NCBI GenBank assembly: GCA_031296405.1
Contig: JAVKKH010000014.1
Location: 1 to 61,038, forward strand
DNA length: 61,038 bases
From: Candidatus Tepidifontimicrobium thermophilum
Lineage (GTDB): Bacteria > Sysuimicrobiota > Sysuimicrobiia > Sysuimicrobiales > Sysuimicrobiaceae
Direction of reading: 5' to 3'
In this document: positions 36,182-45,732 of the stretch, piece by piece
How positions within the stretch are numbered: position 1 is the first letter of the stretch
How the letters are laid out: each line of letters starts with the position of its first letter
Notes under the pieces: generated by a model
What the model was told of the DNA's origin: nothing
Seen by the model: the letters and a program-made list of their open reading frames with translations, nothing else
The model's database searches: none
Program-made: the position numbers and the translations under genes

Positions 36182-37372
36182 ATGGCCGAGGTGATCATGC
36201 CCAAGATGGGCGACGCCATGACCGAGGGCAAGATCCTCTCGTGGCGCAAGCGTCACGGGGACCGGGTGGAGAAGGGCGAGGTCTTGGCGGAGATCGAGAC
36301 GGACAAGGTGAACGTGGAGATCGAGGCCGAGGCCTCGGGGATCCTCCAGATCCTGGTCCCCGAGGGCCAGGTGGTGCCCGTGGGGCAGGTGATCGCGTAC
36401 ATCGACGGACAGCCTGCTGAGGCTGCGGCGCGGCAGGCTCCTTCACCGGCCGCGCAGCCCGAGCAGGCTCCCGCCGCGGAACCTGCTCCGGCGCCCAGCG
36501 GACCTCCCACGGAGGTCGCTCCCCCCCGGGTGAAAGCCTCGCCCCTGGCGCGCCGCATCGCGGCCGAGCACGGCATCGACCTTGCCCAGGTACGCGGGAC
36601 CGGGCCCGGCGGACGGGTGGTGGAGCGCGACGTGCTGGCCTACCTGGAGAGCCGGGCGACGAGGGCCCCTGCTCCCGCGGAGGCCGAGTACGAGGACGTC
36701 CCCCTGAGCCGCATGCGCCAGGCCATCAGCCGGGTGGTCACCCACAGCAAGCAGCAAATCCCCCACTTCTACGTCACCGCGGAGGTGGACCTCACCCGTG
36801 CCCTCGAGCTGCGGGAGCAGCTGCAGGAAGCCCTGGGCGAAGAAGGGCGGGTGACGGTGAACGACCTGGTTCTCAAGGCGACCGCCCTGGCCCTGCGACA
36901 GCATCCGGACCTCAACAGCCAGGTCGTCGACGAACGGACCCTGCGGCGGTTCCGCCGCGTCCACCTCGGGATCATGGTGGCCACCCCGGATGGCCTCATC
37001 GCCCCCGTGCTGCGGGACGCGGACCGTCTGCCCCTGCTGCAGCTCGCCAAGGAGGCCCGGCGCCTGGTGGAAGGCGCCCACGCCCGGCGGCTGCGGCAGG
37101 AGGAGTACGCGGGTGCCACCTTCTCGGTCAGCAACCTGGGCATGTACGACGTGGTCAACTTCGTGGCCATCATCCAGCCGCCGCAGGCGGGGATCCTGGC
37201 CGTGGGTCGGGCGCAGGAGCGCCCCGTGGTGCGATCCGGACAGGTGGTGGTGCGGTCAGTGCTGCAGCTTACGGTGTCCGCGGACCACCGGGTGACCGAC
37301 GGGGTGGGGGCCGCCCAGTTCCTGGTGAACGTGAAGCGCCTGCTGGAGAACCCCGTGCGGCTGCTTCTGTGA
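36182..37372 (+). CDS. pdhC: 2-oxoacid dehydrogenase E2, dihydrolipoyl acyltransferase
   Basis: The 396-residue core subunit has one lipoyl domain (lipoyl Lys42 in ETDKVNVEI), a Pro/Ala linker, a peripheral-subunit-binding domain (ASPLARRIAAEHGIDLAQVRGTGPGGRV, about 120-150) and the acyltransferase domain. The catalytic motif is HRVTDG near the C-terminus. The ATG with GGAGG at good spacing is preferred to a GTG two codons upstream. No E3 (lipoamide dehydrogenase) gene follows, so it must be encoded elsewhere. Confidence 0.93.
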   Translation: MAEVIMPKMGDAMTEGKILSWRKRHGDRVEKGEVLAEIETDKVNVEIEAEASGILQILVPEGQVVPVGQVIAYIDGQPAEAAARQAPSPAAQPEQAPAAEPAPAPSGPPTEVAPPRVKASPLARRIAAEHGIDLAQVRGTGPGGRVVERDVLAYLESRATRAPAPAEAEYEDVPLSRMRQAISRVVTHSKQQIPHFYVTAEVDLTRALELREQLQEALGEEGRVTVNDLVLKATALALRQHPDLNSQVVDERTLRRFRRVHLGIMVATPDGLIAPVLRDADRLPLLQLAKEARRLVEGAHARRLRQEEYAGATFSVSNLGMYDVVNFVAIIQPPQAGILAVGRAQERPVVRSGQVVVRSVLQLTVSADHRVTDGVGAAQFLVNVKRLLENPVRLLL

Positions 37373-37403
37373 CCGCGTGGGGCCGGCGGGTCCCCGGGCC
37401 CCC

Positions 37404-37967
37404 CTAGCCCGCCAGCTCTTCCAGAGCCCGCCGGTACGTCTCGAAGTCCTGGGGGCTCCACAGGACCATGCGCACCACGTCGAAGCTCCCGGGGTGTTGC
37501 CGCAGGAACTCCAGCAGGGTGCGCAGCGCGATGCGTGCCGCGCGCTCCACGGGGAAGCCGTACGCCCCGGTGCTGATGGAGGGGAACGCCACCGACCGCA
37601 GCCCTCTCTCCTTGGCCAGAAACAGGCTGGACCGGTAAGCGCTGGCCAGGACCTCGTCCTCTCCCTCCTGGCCGCCCCGCCACACGGGCCCCACGGTGTG
37701 GATCACGTAGCGGGCCGGCAGGTTCCCACCGGTGGTGATCACCGCCTGGCCTGGCGGAAGCCGCCGTCCCGGGAGGGTCTTCACGATCTGCTTGCACTCC
37801 TCCAGGATGGCCGGTCCCCCGGCCCTGTGGATGGCACCGTCCACGCCCCCTCCGCCCATCAGGCTCGGGTTGGCCGCGTTCACGATGGCTTCGGTGGCCT
37901 GCCGCGTGATGTCGCCCTGCACCAGCTCTAGCACTCCTCCCCCTACGCGGACCGAGACTCTAGCCAC
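37404..37967 (-). CDS. Macrodomain protein (ADP-ribose/O-acetyl-ADP-ribose processing)
   Basis: The 187-residue protein is a single macrodomain of the MacroD/YmdB type, binding ADP-ribose. Motifs are [27 protein letters not shown] split over the ligand loop, GPVW, and [18 protein letters not shown]. Such enzymes remove ADP-ribose from proteins or hydrolyse O-acetyl-ADP-ribose. The GTG start lies within the end of the ROK kinase gene (8-nt overlap), so they are co-transcribed. Substrate not determinable here. Confidence 0.93.
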   Translation of the reverse strand: MARVSVRVGGGVLELVQGDITRQATEAIVNAANPSLMGGGGVDGAIHRAGGPAILEECKQIVKTLPGRRLPPGQAVITTGGNLPARYVIHTVGPVWRGGQEGEDEVLASAYRSSLFLAKERGLRSVAFPSISTGAYGFPVERAARIALRTLLEFLRQHPGSFDVVRMVLWSPQDFETYRRALEELAG

Positions 37968-38901
37968 CAGAGATCCCTCCTTCCTCCATCGCCACGTACG
38001 CGGCTCCCACTAACCCCGCCCGGTCTCCCAGCGCTGCGGGCACGATGCGCGCCGCCTGCCACGGACGCTCGAAGCTGGCCTCCCGGGCAGCCTCCCGCAG
38101 GGGGTCGAACAGCCAACGCCCCGCCCGCGCCACCCCCCCGCCGATCACCACCACCTCCGGGTTGAGCAGGTTCAGCAAACCCGCCACCGTCCAGCCCAGG
38201 TACCTTCCGGCCCTCTCAAAGGCTTCCCGGGCCAGGGCGTCGCCGGCCTCCGCGGCCTCGGCCACCTCCCGCGCGGAAAATGGCCGCCCCGTCGCCAGAA
38301 CGCTGGGCCGGCCCTCCCGGATGCGCTCCTGCACCCAGCGGGCGATGGCAGGGCCTGAGGCGATGCCCTCCAGGTGGCCACGCCGGCCGCACGAGCACAC
38401 CGGTCCTTCCGGGTCCACCAGCACGTGTCCGATCTCCCCCGCGGTGTCGGTGGCCCCCCGGTAAAGCCGCCCGTCCAGCACCAAGCCGCCTCCTACCCCC
38501 GTGCTGACCGTCACGTACACCAGGTGCCGGCTGCCGCGTCCCGCCCCGCACCACCACTCGCCCACCGCAGCAGCGTTGGCGTCGTTCTCCAGCACCACGG
38601 GCCGGCCCAGCCGTTCCTCCAGCATCCCGCGCAGGGGAACGTCCCTCCAGCCCTTCAGGTTGGGGGGCTCGAACACCACGCCCTCCCGCACGCTCAGGGG
38701 GCCCGGCACCGCCACGCCCACCCTGCCCGGCGGCAGAGGCCCCAGGCGTCGGACCAGCTCCCCGATGGCGTCCGCCACCGCCTCGGGCCCCGTCTGCGGT
38801 GTGGGCACCCGCACCGCCTCCATCACCGCCCCCGCCGGGCTCACCCGCCCTGCCCGGATCCAGGTCCCGCCCAGGTCCACGGCCACCGCGGCCTGCGCCA
38901 C
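37960..38901 (-). CDS. ROK-family sugar kinase (glucokinase-like)
   Basis: The 313-residue kinase has the ATP motif [11 protein letters not shown], sugar-binding [25 protein letters not shown] and the ROK zinc motif [11 protein letters not shown]. Without a winged-helix N-terminus it is an enzyme rather than a repressor. Glucose is the most common substrate; N-acetyl sugars are possible. GGGAGGTG precedes the GTG start. It could feed glucose-6-phosphate to the isomerase and GlgC routes encoded nearby. Confidence 0.92.
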   Translation of the reverse strand: MAQAAVAVDLGGTWIRAGRVSPAGAVMEAVRVPTPQTGPEAVADAIGELVRRLGPLPPGRVGVAVPGPLSVREGVVFEPPNLKGWRDVPLRGMLEERLGRPVVLENDANAAAVGEWWCGAGRGSRHLVYVTVSTGVGGGLVLDGRLYRGATDTAGEIGHVLVDPEGPVCSCGRRGHLEGIASGPAIARWVQERIREGRPSVLATGRPFSAREVAEAAEAGDALAREAFERAGRYLGWTVAGLLNLLNPEVVVIGGGVARAGRWLFDPLREAAREASFERPWQAARIVPAALGDRAGLVGAAYVAMEEGGISGG

Positions 38902-38989
38902 CGCACACCTCCCGACTCCCTGCAGGAACCCGGCCCTTCGAGCTCAAAGATACGCTACGAACCCACGGGCGTACCGCGGGAGGTGAACG

Positions 38990-39859
38990 ATGACGTACCT
39001 GGTAGCGGCCGCCGTCCTCGGCCTGTGGCTGCTGTACTCCGCGGTGAAGATCGTGCGGGAGTACCAGCGGCTGGTGGTGTTCCGGTTCGGGCGGTCCGTG
39101 GGCCAGCGGGGTCCGGGCATCGTCTTCCTCATCCCCTTCGTGGACCGCGCCGTGTGGGTGGACCTGCGGGAGGCTTTCCTGGAGATCCCCTCCCAGACGT
39201 GCATCACCAAGGACAATGCGCCCATTAACATCGACTTTCTGATCTACTGGAAGGTGGTGGAGCCCGAGGCCTCCGTGATCCAGGTGGCGGACTTCGCGGG
39301 CGCGGCCCGGGGCATCGCCACCACCACGCTCCGCGCTGTGATCGGGGACATCGTCCTGGACGACGTCCTGGCCCGGCGGGAGCAGATCAACCACGTGCTG
39401 CGGGCCAAGCTGGACGAGGTGACCGAGCGGTGGGGTGTAAAGGTGACCGCGGTGGAGATCCGGGAGATCCTCCCGCCGCGGGAGGTCCAGGAGGCCATGA
39501 CCCGTCAGATGTCCGCGGAGCGCAACCGCCGGGCGGTGGTGACCGAGGCAGACGGCAAACGCGAGGCGGCCATCAAGGTGGCGGAGGGCGAAAAGCAGGC
39601 AGCCATCCTGAAGGCGGAGGGAGACCGCCAGGCGGCCATCCTGCGGGCGGAGGGGTTCGCCCTGGCCCTGGACAAGATCTTCAGCGTGGCCCGCAACGTG
39701 GACAGCAAGACCATGACGCTGCAGTACCTGGAGGCTCTGAAGGCCCTGGGCGAGAGCCCCGCCACCAAGTTCGTGTTCCCCATGGAGTTCACGCGGCTGC
39801 TGGCACCCCTGGGCGACCTGGCTCAGAAGGCCGTGGAGGACAAGGGGCCGTCCGGGTAG
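38990..39859 (+). CDS. SPFH-domain membrane protein (slipin/stomatin type)
   Basis: The 289-residue protein has an N-terminal membrane hairpin (about 2-20) and an SPFH/band-7 domain beginning EYQRLVVFRFGRSVGQRGPG. Slipin features include VDLREAFLEIPSQTCITKDN and GVKVTAVEIREI. A C-terminal coiled coil with KVAEGEKQAAILKAEGDRQ-type repeats follows. It should form oligomeric rings or microdomains in the membrane. No NfeD partner gene is adjacent, unlike many slipin operons. Confidence 0.93.
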   Translation: MTYLVAAAVLGLWLLYSAVKIVREYQRLVVFRFGRSVGQRGPGIVFLIPFVDRAVWVDLREAFLEIPSQTCITKDNAPINIDFLIYWKVVEPEASVIQVADFAGAARGIATTTLRAVIGDIVLDDVLARREQINHVLRAKLDEVTERWGVKVTAVEIREILPPREVQEAMTRQMSAERNRRAVVTEADGKREAAIKVAEGEKQAAILKAEGDRQAAILRAEGFALALDKIFSVARNVDSKTMTLQYLEALKALGESPATKFVFPMEFTRLLAPLGDLAQKAVEDKGPSG

Positions 39860-39863
39860 CCGG

Positions 39864-40970
39864 CTACACGATGGCCTCGTGGGTCTGCGCGTTGAAGAGG
39901 TGCATCTTCCGCAGGTCCATGGCCACCGTGACCTCGTCCCCCATCTTCGCCTGGCTGTGGGCGTCCACCCGAGCTACCAGGGAGTGCCCGCCCGCGTCCA
40001 GGTACAGGATCACGTCGGAACCCAGGGGCTCGTGGACCTCCACCTTCGCGCGCAGGGTGACGAAGGAGGGGGGCAGCTGTCCGTCGCGCAGGGCCACGTC
40101 CTCCATGTGCTCTGGCCGGATCCCGAAGATCACCCGCTGTCCCTCCCACGGCCGCACGTACTCGTGCAGGTCGGGGGGGATGGGGACCTGCCAGGCCCCC
40201 GCGTCGAACACCAGGGTCCCGTTCCGCTGACGGACCTCGCCCGGCACGAAGTTCATGGAGGGGCTGCCGATGAAGCCCGCCACGAACAGGTTGGCGGGCT
40301 TCTCGTACAGGTTCATGGGGCTGTCCACCTGCTGCACCACCCCGTCCCGCATCACCACGATGCGGTCCCCCATGGTCATGGCCTCCACCTGGTCGTGGGT
40401 CACGTACACGGTGGTGGTCTGCAGCCTCGCGTGCAGCTTCTTGAGCTCCGCGCGGGTCTGGACCCGCAGGGCCGCATCCAGGTTGCTGAGGGGCTCGTCC
40501 ATGAGGAACACCTGCGGCTCCCGCACGATGGCCCGGCCCACCGCCACCCGCTGCCGCTGCCCGCCCGACAGCTGCCGCGGCTTCCGGTCCAGCAGGTTCT
40601 CGATGCCCAGCATGGCGGCCGCCTCCCGGACCCGCCGGTCGATCTCCGCCTTCGGGTACTTCCGCAACCGCAGCCCGAAGGCCATGTTGTCGTACACGGT
40701 CATGTGCGGGTACAGGGCGTAGTTCTGGAACACCATGGCGATGTCCCGGTCCTTGGGCGGGACGTCGTTCACCAACCGGTCTCCGATGTAGATGTTCCCC
40801 TCCGTGGCCTCCTCCAGCCCCGCGATCAGGCGCAGGCAGGTGGTCTTCCCGCACCCGGAGGGCCCCACCAGAACCGTGAACTGCCGGTCCGGGATCTCCA
40901 ACGTCACCCGGTTCACCGCCACCACGTTCCCGAACCGCTTCGTTACGTTCTCCAGGAACACCCGGGCCAT
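39864..40970 (-). CDS. Sugar ABC transporter ATPase (UgpC/MalK/MsmX type)
   Basis: The 368-residue ATPase has Walker A GPSGCGKTT, signature LSGGQRQR, Walker B VFLMDEPLSNLDA and the switch His in YVTHDQ. The C-terminal regulatory OB/TOBE domain (about 240-368) is typical of MalK/UgpC. AAGGAGG precedes the ATG. No permease or binding-protein genes are near, so it may serve several sugar transporters, as MsmX does. It follows the isomerase gene on the same strand. Confidence 0.93.
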   Translation of the reverse strand: MARVFLENVTKRFGNVVAVNRVTLEIPDRQFTVLVGPSGCGKTTCLRLIAGLEEATEGNIYIGDRLVNDVPPKDRDIAMVFQNYALYPHMTVYDNMAFGLRLRKYPKAEIDRRVREAAAMLGIENLLDRKPRQLSGGQRQRVAVGRAIVREPQVFLMDEPLSNLDAALRVQTRAELKKLHARLQTTTVYVTHDQVEAMTMGDRIVVMRDGVVQQVDSPMNLYEKPANLFVAGFIGSPSMNFVPGEVRQRNGTLVFDAGAWQVPIPPDLHEYVRPWEGQRVIFGIRPEHMEDVALRDGQLPPSFVTLRAKVEVHEPLGSDVILYLDAGGHSLVARVDAHSQAKMGDEVTVAMDLRKMHLFNAQTHEAIV

Positions 40971-41002
40971 GCCGGATTTCGCCTCCTTCGGTCTGTCCCC
41001 GA

Positions 41003-42091
41003 CTAGGATTCCAGGCGCCGCTTGAGCTCGTCGATGGCCGCCACGGGGGTCGGATCCACCTCGTTCAGATAAGCAAGATACACGCTCACGAGATCCCCGA
41101 ACAAGACGAGGGACAGCACCCGGCTGAGGCGCCCGTGGCCGTGGGCCCACACCTCGTGGAAGCCCGCCGCGCCCAGCGCCACCTCCCGGGTGACCTCCAG
41201 GCGGCGCACGAGCCTCGGCGGATCCTCTGGGTCCCGAAGGATCACTACCTCCAGCAGCCCCTCCGGCTGTCCGGCCAGCGCCCAGCCCACCGTCTCGTTG
41301 TGGTTCAGCTCCGGGAAGACGTTCCACGTGGCGTACACCTTACTGTTCTCGTTGAGCTGCGTCTTCCAACGCAGCGCGGCCGCCTCCGACAGGCGGGAGG
41401 TGGCGTAGACCACGGGGAGGCGGCCCACCAGGGCCCTCGCCAGCTGCTTGGCGGGGTTGTCCACGGTGGGTACTTCCGGGCCCCACCGAGCGGACAGCTC
41501 CCGCAAGACTGCCACCGCCTCGCCCACCTCCTCCTCCAGCCCCTCCGTCCACCCCCAGCGGTGCAGGGCTCCCAGCATCGGGCCCAGCAGGTAGCCCAGA
41601 GCCGCCCGGGGAGGTAGGCCCGGAGGAATCCGCACCCACGGGATTCCCTCCGCCTGGGCCCGGTCTGCCAGCTGGCCGCCCGAGGTCACCGCCACGCGCC
41701 GCGCGCCCGCCCTGCCCGCTGCCCCGTACGCGCTCAGGGTCTCCTCCGTGTTCCCGGAGTACGAGCAGGCGAACACCACGTCCTGGGGGCCCACCCACGC
41801 GGGCAGGCTGTAGTCCTTCACCACCGTGACGGGGAAGCCGACCCGGTCGTACAGGAGGCCGCGTAGGAGGTCTCCGCCGATCCCGGATCCGCCCATGCCC
41901 AGGACCAGCAGGTGTCGGGGAGATGGTGGGGGGGACCCGAGGTGCAACCCCAGCTCCCACCCCTCCCGCAGGAACTCGGGGGTGCGCACGACCAACCCCA
42001 CCATGTCCTGGGGGTCCAGGGCGGAACGGCGTCCCGCGTCGTCCAACACGTAGCTCACGATGGTCATCTCTTCGGGATCCAGCCCTGGCAC
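41003..42091 (-). CDS. Bifunctional phosphoglucose/phosphomannose isomerase
   Basis: The 362-residue SIS-domain enzyme interconverts glucose-6-phosphate, mannose-6-phosphate and fructose-6-phosphate. Motifs are LVLGMGGSGIGGDLL, the phosphate loop CSYSGNTEETLSAY, and the C-terminal active-site region PELNHNETVGW. GTG start behind AGGAGAGG; an ATG nine codons later is an alternative. It is divergent from the glucosyl-3-phosphoglycerate synthase gene and could supply its sugar phosphate precursors. Confidence 0.92.
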   Translation of the reverse strand: MPGLDPEEMTIVSYVLDDAGRRSALDPQDMVGLVVRTPEFLREGWELGLHLGSPPPSPRHLLVLGMGGSGIGGDLLRGLLYDRVGFPVTVVKDYSLPAWVGPQDVVFACSYSGNTEETLSAYGAAGRAGARRVAVTSGGQLADRAQAEGIPWVRIPPGLPPRAALGYLLGPMLGALHRWGWTEGLEEEVGEAVAVLRELSARWGPEVPTVDNPAKQLARALVGRLPVVYATSRLSEAAALRWKTQLNENSKVYATWNVFPELNHNETVGWALAGQPEGLLEVVILRDPEDPPRLVRRLEVTREVALGAAGFHEVWAHGHGRLSRVLSLVLFGDLVSVYLAYLNEVDPTPVAAIDELKRRLES

Positions 42092-42130
42092 CCCTCTCCT
42101 GAGGCGGTGCGGCAGCCCCCCGTCAGGCGG

Positions 42131-42136
42131 TAAACT
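42131..42136 (+). promoter_or_regulatory. Possible -10 element before the USP-GpgS fusion gene
   Basis: TAAACT ends 9 bp before ATG 42146 and no ribosome site is visible. It fits the leaderless pattern seen at other genes here, but the -35 is unclear. Confidence 0.35.
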
Positions 42137-42145
42137 GCCCTTGCC

Positions 42146-43966
42146 ATGGGTCGCTGCGTGCTGGCCGCCCTAGCGCGCCCAGAGGACGCCCGGGCCGCCC
42201 TGACCCTACTTTTGCCCCTCAGCCGCGCCTGGAGTGTAGAGCCCGTCCTGTGCCAGCCCGTGGCAGTGCCGCAGCGGGAACCGCTCAGCAGCGCGGCCAC
42301 CGCGGCGCAACGCTGCCGGGAGCTGCTGGAAGCCGCGGTGCGGGAGCTGGGGGCAGACCCCCCCGTGCGGACCCTGGTGCGGGCCGGCTACGAGCCGTGG
42401 AGGGAAATCACTGCCGCATGCAAGGAGGAGGGTGCGGAACTCCTAGTGCTCCTCCGGCCCAAGGGTCTGGACGAACCCCTGTTCGGGCACTCCGCGGACG
42501 AGCTGCTGCGCAGTGCGCCCTGCGACACGGTCCTCGCGCCCGTCCTGCCTGCGGAGGCACTGTCCCGACTGCTGGTGGGCGTGCGCGGCGGGCCCAACGC
42601 GGAACTGGCGCTGCGCGTGGCTCAGGCACTGGCGGAGGCCTCGGGCGGGGAGGTCACCGCCCTGCACGTGTTCCGGGAGGACATCTCCGAGCGGGACCGC
42701 TGGCGGGAGGAGCGCCCTTACCTGGTGGTGATGCAGCGGGCCGAGCGATCGGTGCGCAAGCGCATCGCGGCCGGCAGCGCCGCCCACGTGATCGCCCGCG
42801 AGGCGCCCGCGTACACCGCGGTGGTCGTAGGCGCCACCGCGGATCCCAGCCGCCCTGCGGTCCAGCCTGTCCTCCGGGCGGTGGAGCCCCTGGTGGTGGT
42901 GCGCAGCGGGCAGTCTGTGCAGACGTGGCTGGCAGAGCACGCCACCGCGCCGGCCCGCTGGTCCAGGCCAGAAGTCGAGAAGTGGTTCGCGGAGAACACC
43001 TTCCACGCCCGGGAGTTCCAGGACCTGGACCGGCTGGTGGAGCTCAAGCGCCGGCGCGCCTGGACCATCAGCCTGGGACTGCCGGCCCTCAACGAGGAGG
43101 AAACCGTGGGGGCCATCATCCGGGTGCTGCGGGACCGCCTGATGCGCGACGTCCCGCTGCTGGACGAGATTGTGCTCATCGACAGCGACTCCACCGACCG
43201 GACGCGGGAGATCGCAGAGGAGGAGGGGATCCCCGTCTACCGCCACCGGGAGGTCCTCCCCCACCTCGGCTCGTACCGGGGCAAGGGGGAGGCCTTGTGG
43301 AAGAGCCTGTACGTGCTTCGGGGCGACGTGGTGGTTTGGGTGGACACGGACATCCGCAACATGCACCCGAAGTTCGTCTATGGCCTGGTGGGGCCGCTCC
43401 TGCGGGAGGACCGCATCCTGTTCGTGAAGGGGTACTACCGCCGTCCCGTCCAGATCGGCGACCGGCTGTACGAGACCGGCGGGGGCCGGGTGACGGAGTT
43501 GGTAGCGCGTCCCCTGCTGAACCTTTTCTTCCCGCAGCTGTCGGGCCTCATCCAGCCCCTGGCGGGCGAGTACGCGGGGCGGAGGGACGCGCTGGAGCAG
43601 ATCCCCTTCTTCACCGGCTACGGAGTGGAGACGGGGATGCTGATCGACCTGCTGAACCGGTTCGGGCTGGAGGCCATCGGGCAGGTGGACCTGGAGCAGC
43701 GGGTCCACCGGAACCAGTCGCTGCAGAGCCTGTCCCTGATGGCGTTCCAGATCGTGCAGGTGATCGCGCGGCGGCTGGAGGACCGGCTGGGCACACCCCT
43801 GTTGGACGCCGCGGCCCGGACGCTGAAGCTGGTGCGCTACGAGGAAGGGCGGCTGTCTTTGGAGGAGCGGGAGGTGGTGGAGGCGGAGCGACCGCCCATG
43901 GTCACCGTCCCCGAGTACCGGGCCCGTCGCCAGGCCCTGGCTGCGGGATCACGTGGCGATGGCTGA
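42146..43966 (+). CDS. gpgS: Glucosyl-3-phosphoglycerate synthase fused to tandem USP-like domains
   Basis: The 606-residue protein is about 280 residues longer than ordinary GpgS. Residues 1 to about 270 contain two repeats that resemble universal stress protein domains (RCVLAALARPEDAR..., then RLLVGVRGGPNAELALRVA). The GT-A glycosyltransferase begins near 305 with SLGLPALNEEETVG. It contains the metal motif VLIDSDSTDRT and a second acidic motif VVWVDTDIRN. A C-terminal GpgS-like region includes ETGGGRVTELVARPLLNLFFP. The enzyme joins NDP-glucose to 3-phosphoglycerate, the first step to glucosylglycerate. The predicted hydrolase gene overlaps its end. No phosphatase gene is adjacent. Confidence 0.9.
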   Translation: MGRCVLAALARPEDARAALTLLLPLSRAWSVEPVLCQPVAVPQREPLSSAATAAQRCRELLEAAVRELGADPPVRTLVRAGYEPWREITAACKEEGAELLVLLRPKGLDEPLFGHSADELLRSAPCDTVLAPVLPAEALSRLLVGVRGGPNAELALRVAQALAEASGGEVTALHVFREDISERDRWREERPYLVVMQRAERSVRKRIAAGSAAHVIAREAPAYTAVVVGATADPSRPAVQPVLRAVEPLVVVRSGQSVQTWLAEHATAPARWSRPEVEKWFAENTFHAREFQDLDRLVELKRRRAWTISLGLPALNEEETVGAIIRVLRDRLMRDVPLLDEIVLIDSDSTDRTREIAEEEGIPVYRHREVLPHLGSYRGKGEALWKSLYVLRGDVVVWVDTDIRNMHPKFVYGLVGPLLREDRILFVKGYYRRPVQIGDRLYETGGGRVTELVARPLLNLFFPQLSGLIQPLAGEYAGRRDALEQIPFFTGYGVETGMLIDLLNRFGLEAIGQVDLEQRVHRNQSLQSLSLMAFQIVQVIARRLEDRLGTPLLDAAARTLKLVRYEEGRLSLEEREVVEAERPPMVTVPEYRARRQALAAGSRGDG

Positions 43967-45731
43967 TCGCCCCCTGGACCCACTGGAGACCGTCCGGTCG
44001 CGCCTGGACCCGACCACCGTCCCCTTCACTGACCGGGGCAGCCGCATCCTGGTGTTCCGGGAGCCCCACCGGCACCGGCTGTATGTGAGGGTGTGCGAGC
44101 GGTGGCCGAAGCTGGAGTACGCGGAAGGGACGTATCGGGTCCGGCCGCCCCTGCTGAAGGAGGTGGAGCTGCTGGACGGGGACGGGCAGCCCCTGGCGTG
44201 GGACCTGGCCGCCTACCCGCACGTGCTGGTGTTTCACACGCCCGCGGGACGGTTCGAGCTGTGCTTCGCCACGCCGGAGCTGCTGGCTCTGCGCCCGCCC
44301 CGCGGCCGTTGGGGTATCCGGTTTGTAGTGCGCGCGGACCACTTCACCCCGGACCGCCGGGGCGGCCGGGCGAGAGGGGTCCGCAACGTCGCGTACACCA
44401 CCAACGCCCGGATCCTGCGGAACCAGGCGGTGGCTACGGAGGCCGGTCAGTGGCGGGTGACGGTGGAGGTGGACGACCACCCACAGCCGCTTTTCACCCT
44501 CAACATCACCCCTCGGCTCGGGTTCGACCGCCGGATCCAGCCCCTGGGCCTGTTCGAGGACGCGGAGCGGCGGTGGCGGCAGTGGTTCGACCGCGTCCCC
44601 CCGTGCCCGCCTAACCTGCGCGCCGCCTACCTGTACGCCTGGTACCTGATGCGGGCCGGGCTCATCAGCAGCCGGTTCTACGTCACCCGGGAAGCCATGG
44701 TCCCCTCCAAGGTCCACTACGTGGGGCTGTGGCAGTGGGACGCCTTCTTCCACGCCCTGGCCTACCGGCACGTGGACGCCCAGCTGGCCCACGACCAGTT
44801 CCGGGTGCTGTTCGACCACCAGCGGCCCGACGGCATGGTCCCGGACTGCGTGTTTGACGAGGGGCTGGTGGAGCGTATGGGGTACCCCGTGGACGCGTCC
44901 GTGACCAAGCCGCCGGTGGCGGGGTGGTGCCTGTGGCGCGTGTACGAAGCCACGGGGGACACGGACTTCCTGGACGAGATGTACGAGCCCCTGACCCGGT
45001 GGCAGCGGTGGTGGCTGGAGCGGTGCGACCGGGACGGCGACGGCGTCTGCCAGTACGACCACCCTTTCTCGTCAGGCCTGGACGACAGCCCCCTGTGGGA
45101 TCGCGGGATGCCGGTGGAGTCACCGGACCTCAACAGTTACCTGTGCCTGCAGGCGGAGTCCTTGGGCCAGATGGCGGCGGCCCTGAGCCTTCCAGAGGAG
45201 GCCGCGCTGTGGCGGGCCCAGGCGGACCAGCTGGCCGCATCACTTTTGCAGCACCTCTACGACCCGAAGGCCAGGGTCTTCTGGGCCCAGCGGATGACAG
45301 AGCAGGGCCACGAGCGAGTACCCGTCCTCGCCGCGGTCTCCCTGTTCCCCCTGCTCACCGGCCGGATGCCGGAAGACGTCCGCGCTTCTTTGGTGGACCG
45401 CCTGGAGGACCCGGAGAGCTTCTGGACCCCCTACCCGGTACCCACCGTGGCCCGCTCGGACCCCACCTACGACCCGGACCGGATGTGGCGGGGCCCCGTG
45501 TGGGTCAACGTCAACTACCTGCTGATCGACGCGCTGCTGCGCTGCGGCTACCCAGACCGCGCCCGTGAGCTGTGCGACCGCACCCTGGACATGGTGGCGG
45601 CCTTCCCGGACATACGCGAGTACTACCACCCCGAGACGGGCCAACCGGGCACCAAGGCGGCTCCGGCCTTCGGGTGGTCCGCGGCGCTGTTCATCGACCT
45701 CGCCGTGCGCCGCGCCCAGGGGGAGATCTAA
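43953..45731 (+). CDS. GH63-type glucosylglycerate/mannosylglycerate hydrolase
   Basis: The 592-residue (alpha/alpha)6-barrel protein resembles the bacterial GH63 hydrolases acting on glucosylglycerate or mannosylglycerate. The likely general acid Asp lies in LWQWDAFFHAL and the likely base Glu in EYYHPETGQ; these are assigned by family analogy. Other conserved stretches are HQRPDGMVPD and RGPVWVNVNYLL. The start GTG 43953 (or ATG 43959) lies within the end of gpgS, so both are translated together, allowing synthesis and recycling of the solute. Trehalase-like activity is an alternative. Confidence 0.87.
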   Translation: MAMADRPLDPLETVRSRLDPTTVPFTDRGSRILVFREPHRHRLYVRVCERWPKLEYAEGTYRVRPPLLKEVELLDGDGQPLAWDLAAYPHVLVFHTPAGRFELCFATPELLALRPPRGRWGIRFVVRADHFTPDRRGGRARGVRNVAYTTNARILRNQAVATEAGQWRVTVEVDDHPQPLFTLNITPRLGFDRRIQPLGLFEDAERRWRQWFDRVPPCPPNLRAAYLYAWYLMRAGLISSRFYVTREAMVPSKVHYVGLWQWDAFFHALAYRHVDAQLAHDQFRVLFDHQRPDGMVPDCVFDEGLVERMGYPVDASVTKPPVAGWCLWRVYEATGDTDFLDEMYEPLTRWQRWWLERCDRDGDGVCQYDHPFSSGLDDSPLWDRGMPVESPDLNSYLCLQAESLGQMAAALSLPEEAALWRAQADQLAASLLQHLYDPKARVFWAQRMTEQGHERVPVLAAVSLFPLLTGRMPEDVRASLVDRLEDPESFWTPYPVPTVARSDPTYDPDRMWRGPVWVNVNYLLIDALLRCGYPDRARELCDRTLDMVAAFPDIREYYHPETGQPGTKAAPAFGWSAALFIDLAVRRAQGEI

Positions 45732-45732
45732 C

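Noticed and set aside
36182..37372. Assignment of the dehydrogenase as branched-chain or acetoin specific
   Set aside because: Motifs do not separate these from pyruvate dehydrogenase, so only the general call is supported, with pyruvate as likely.
37373..37403. GC-rich inverted repeat between the E2 and macrodomain genes as a terminator
   Set aside because: GGGGCC and GGCCCC can pair, but the loop is long and no T run follows on either strand.
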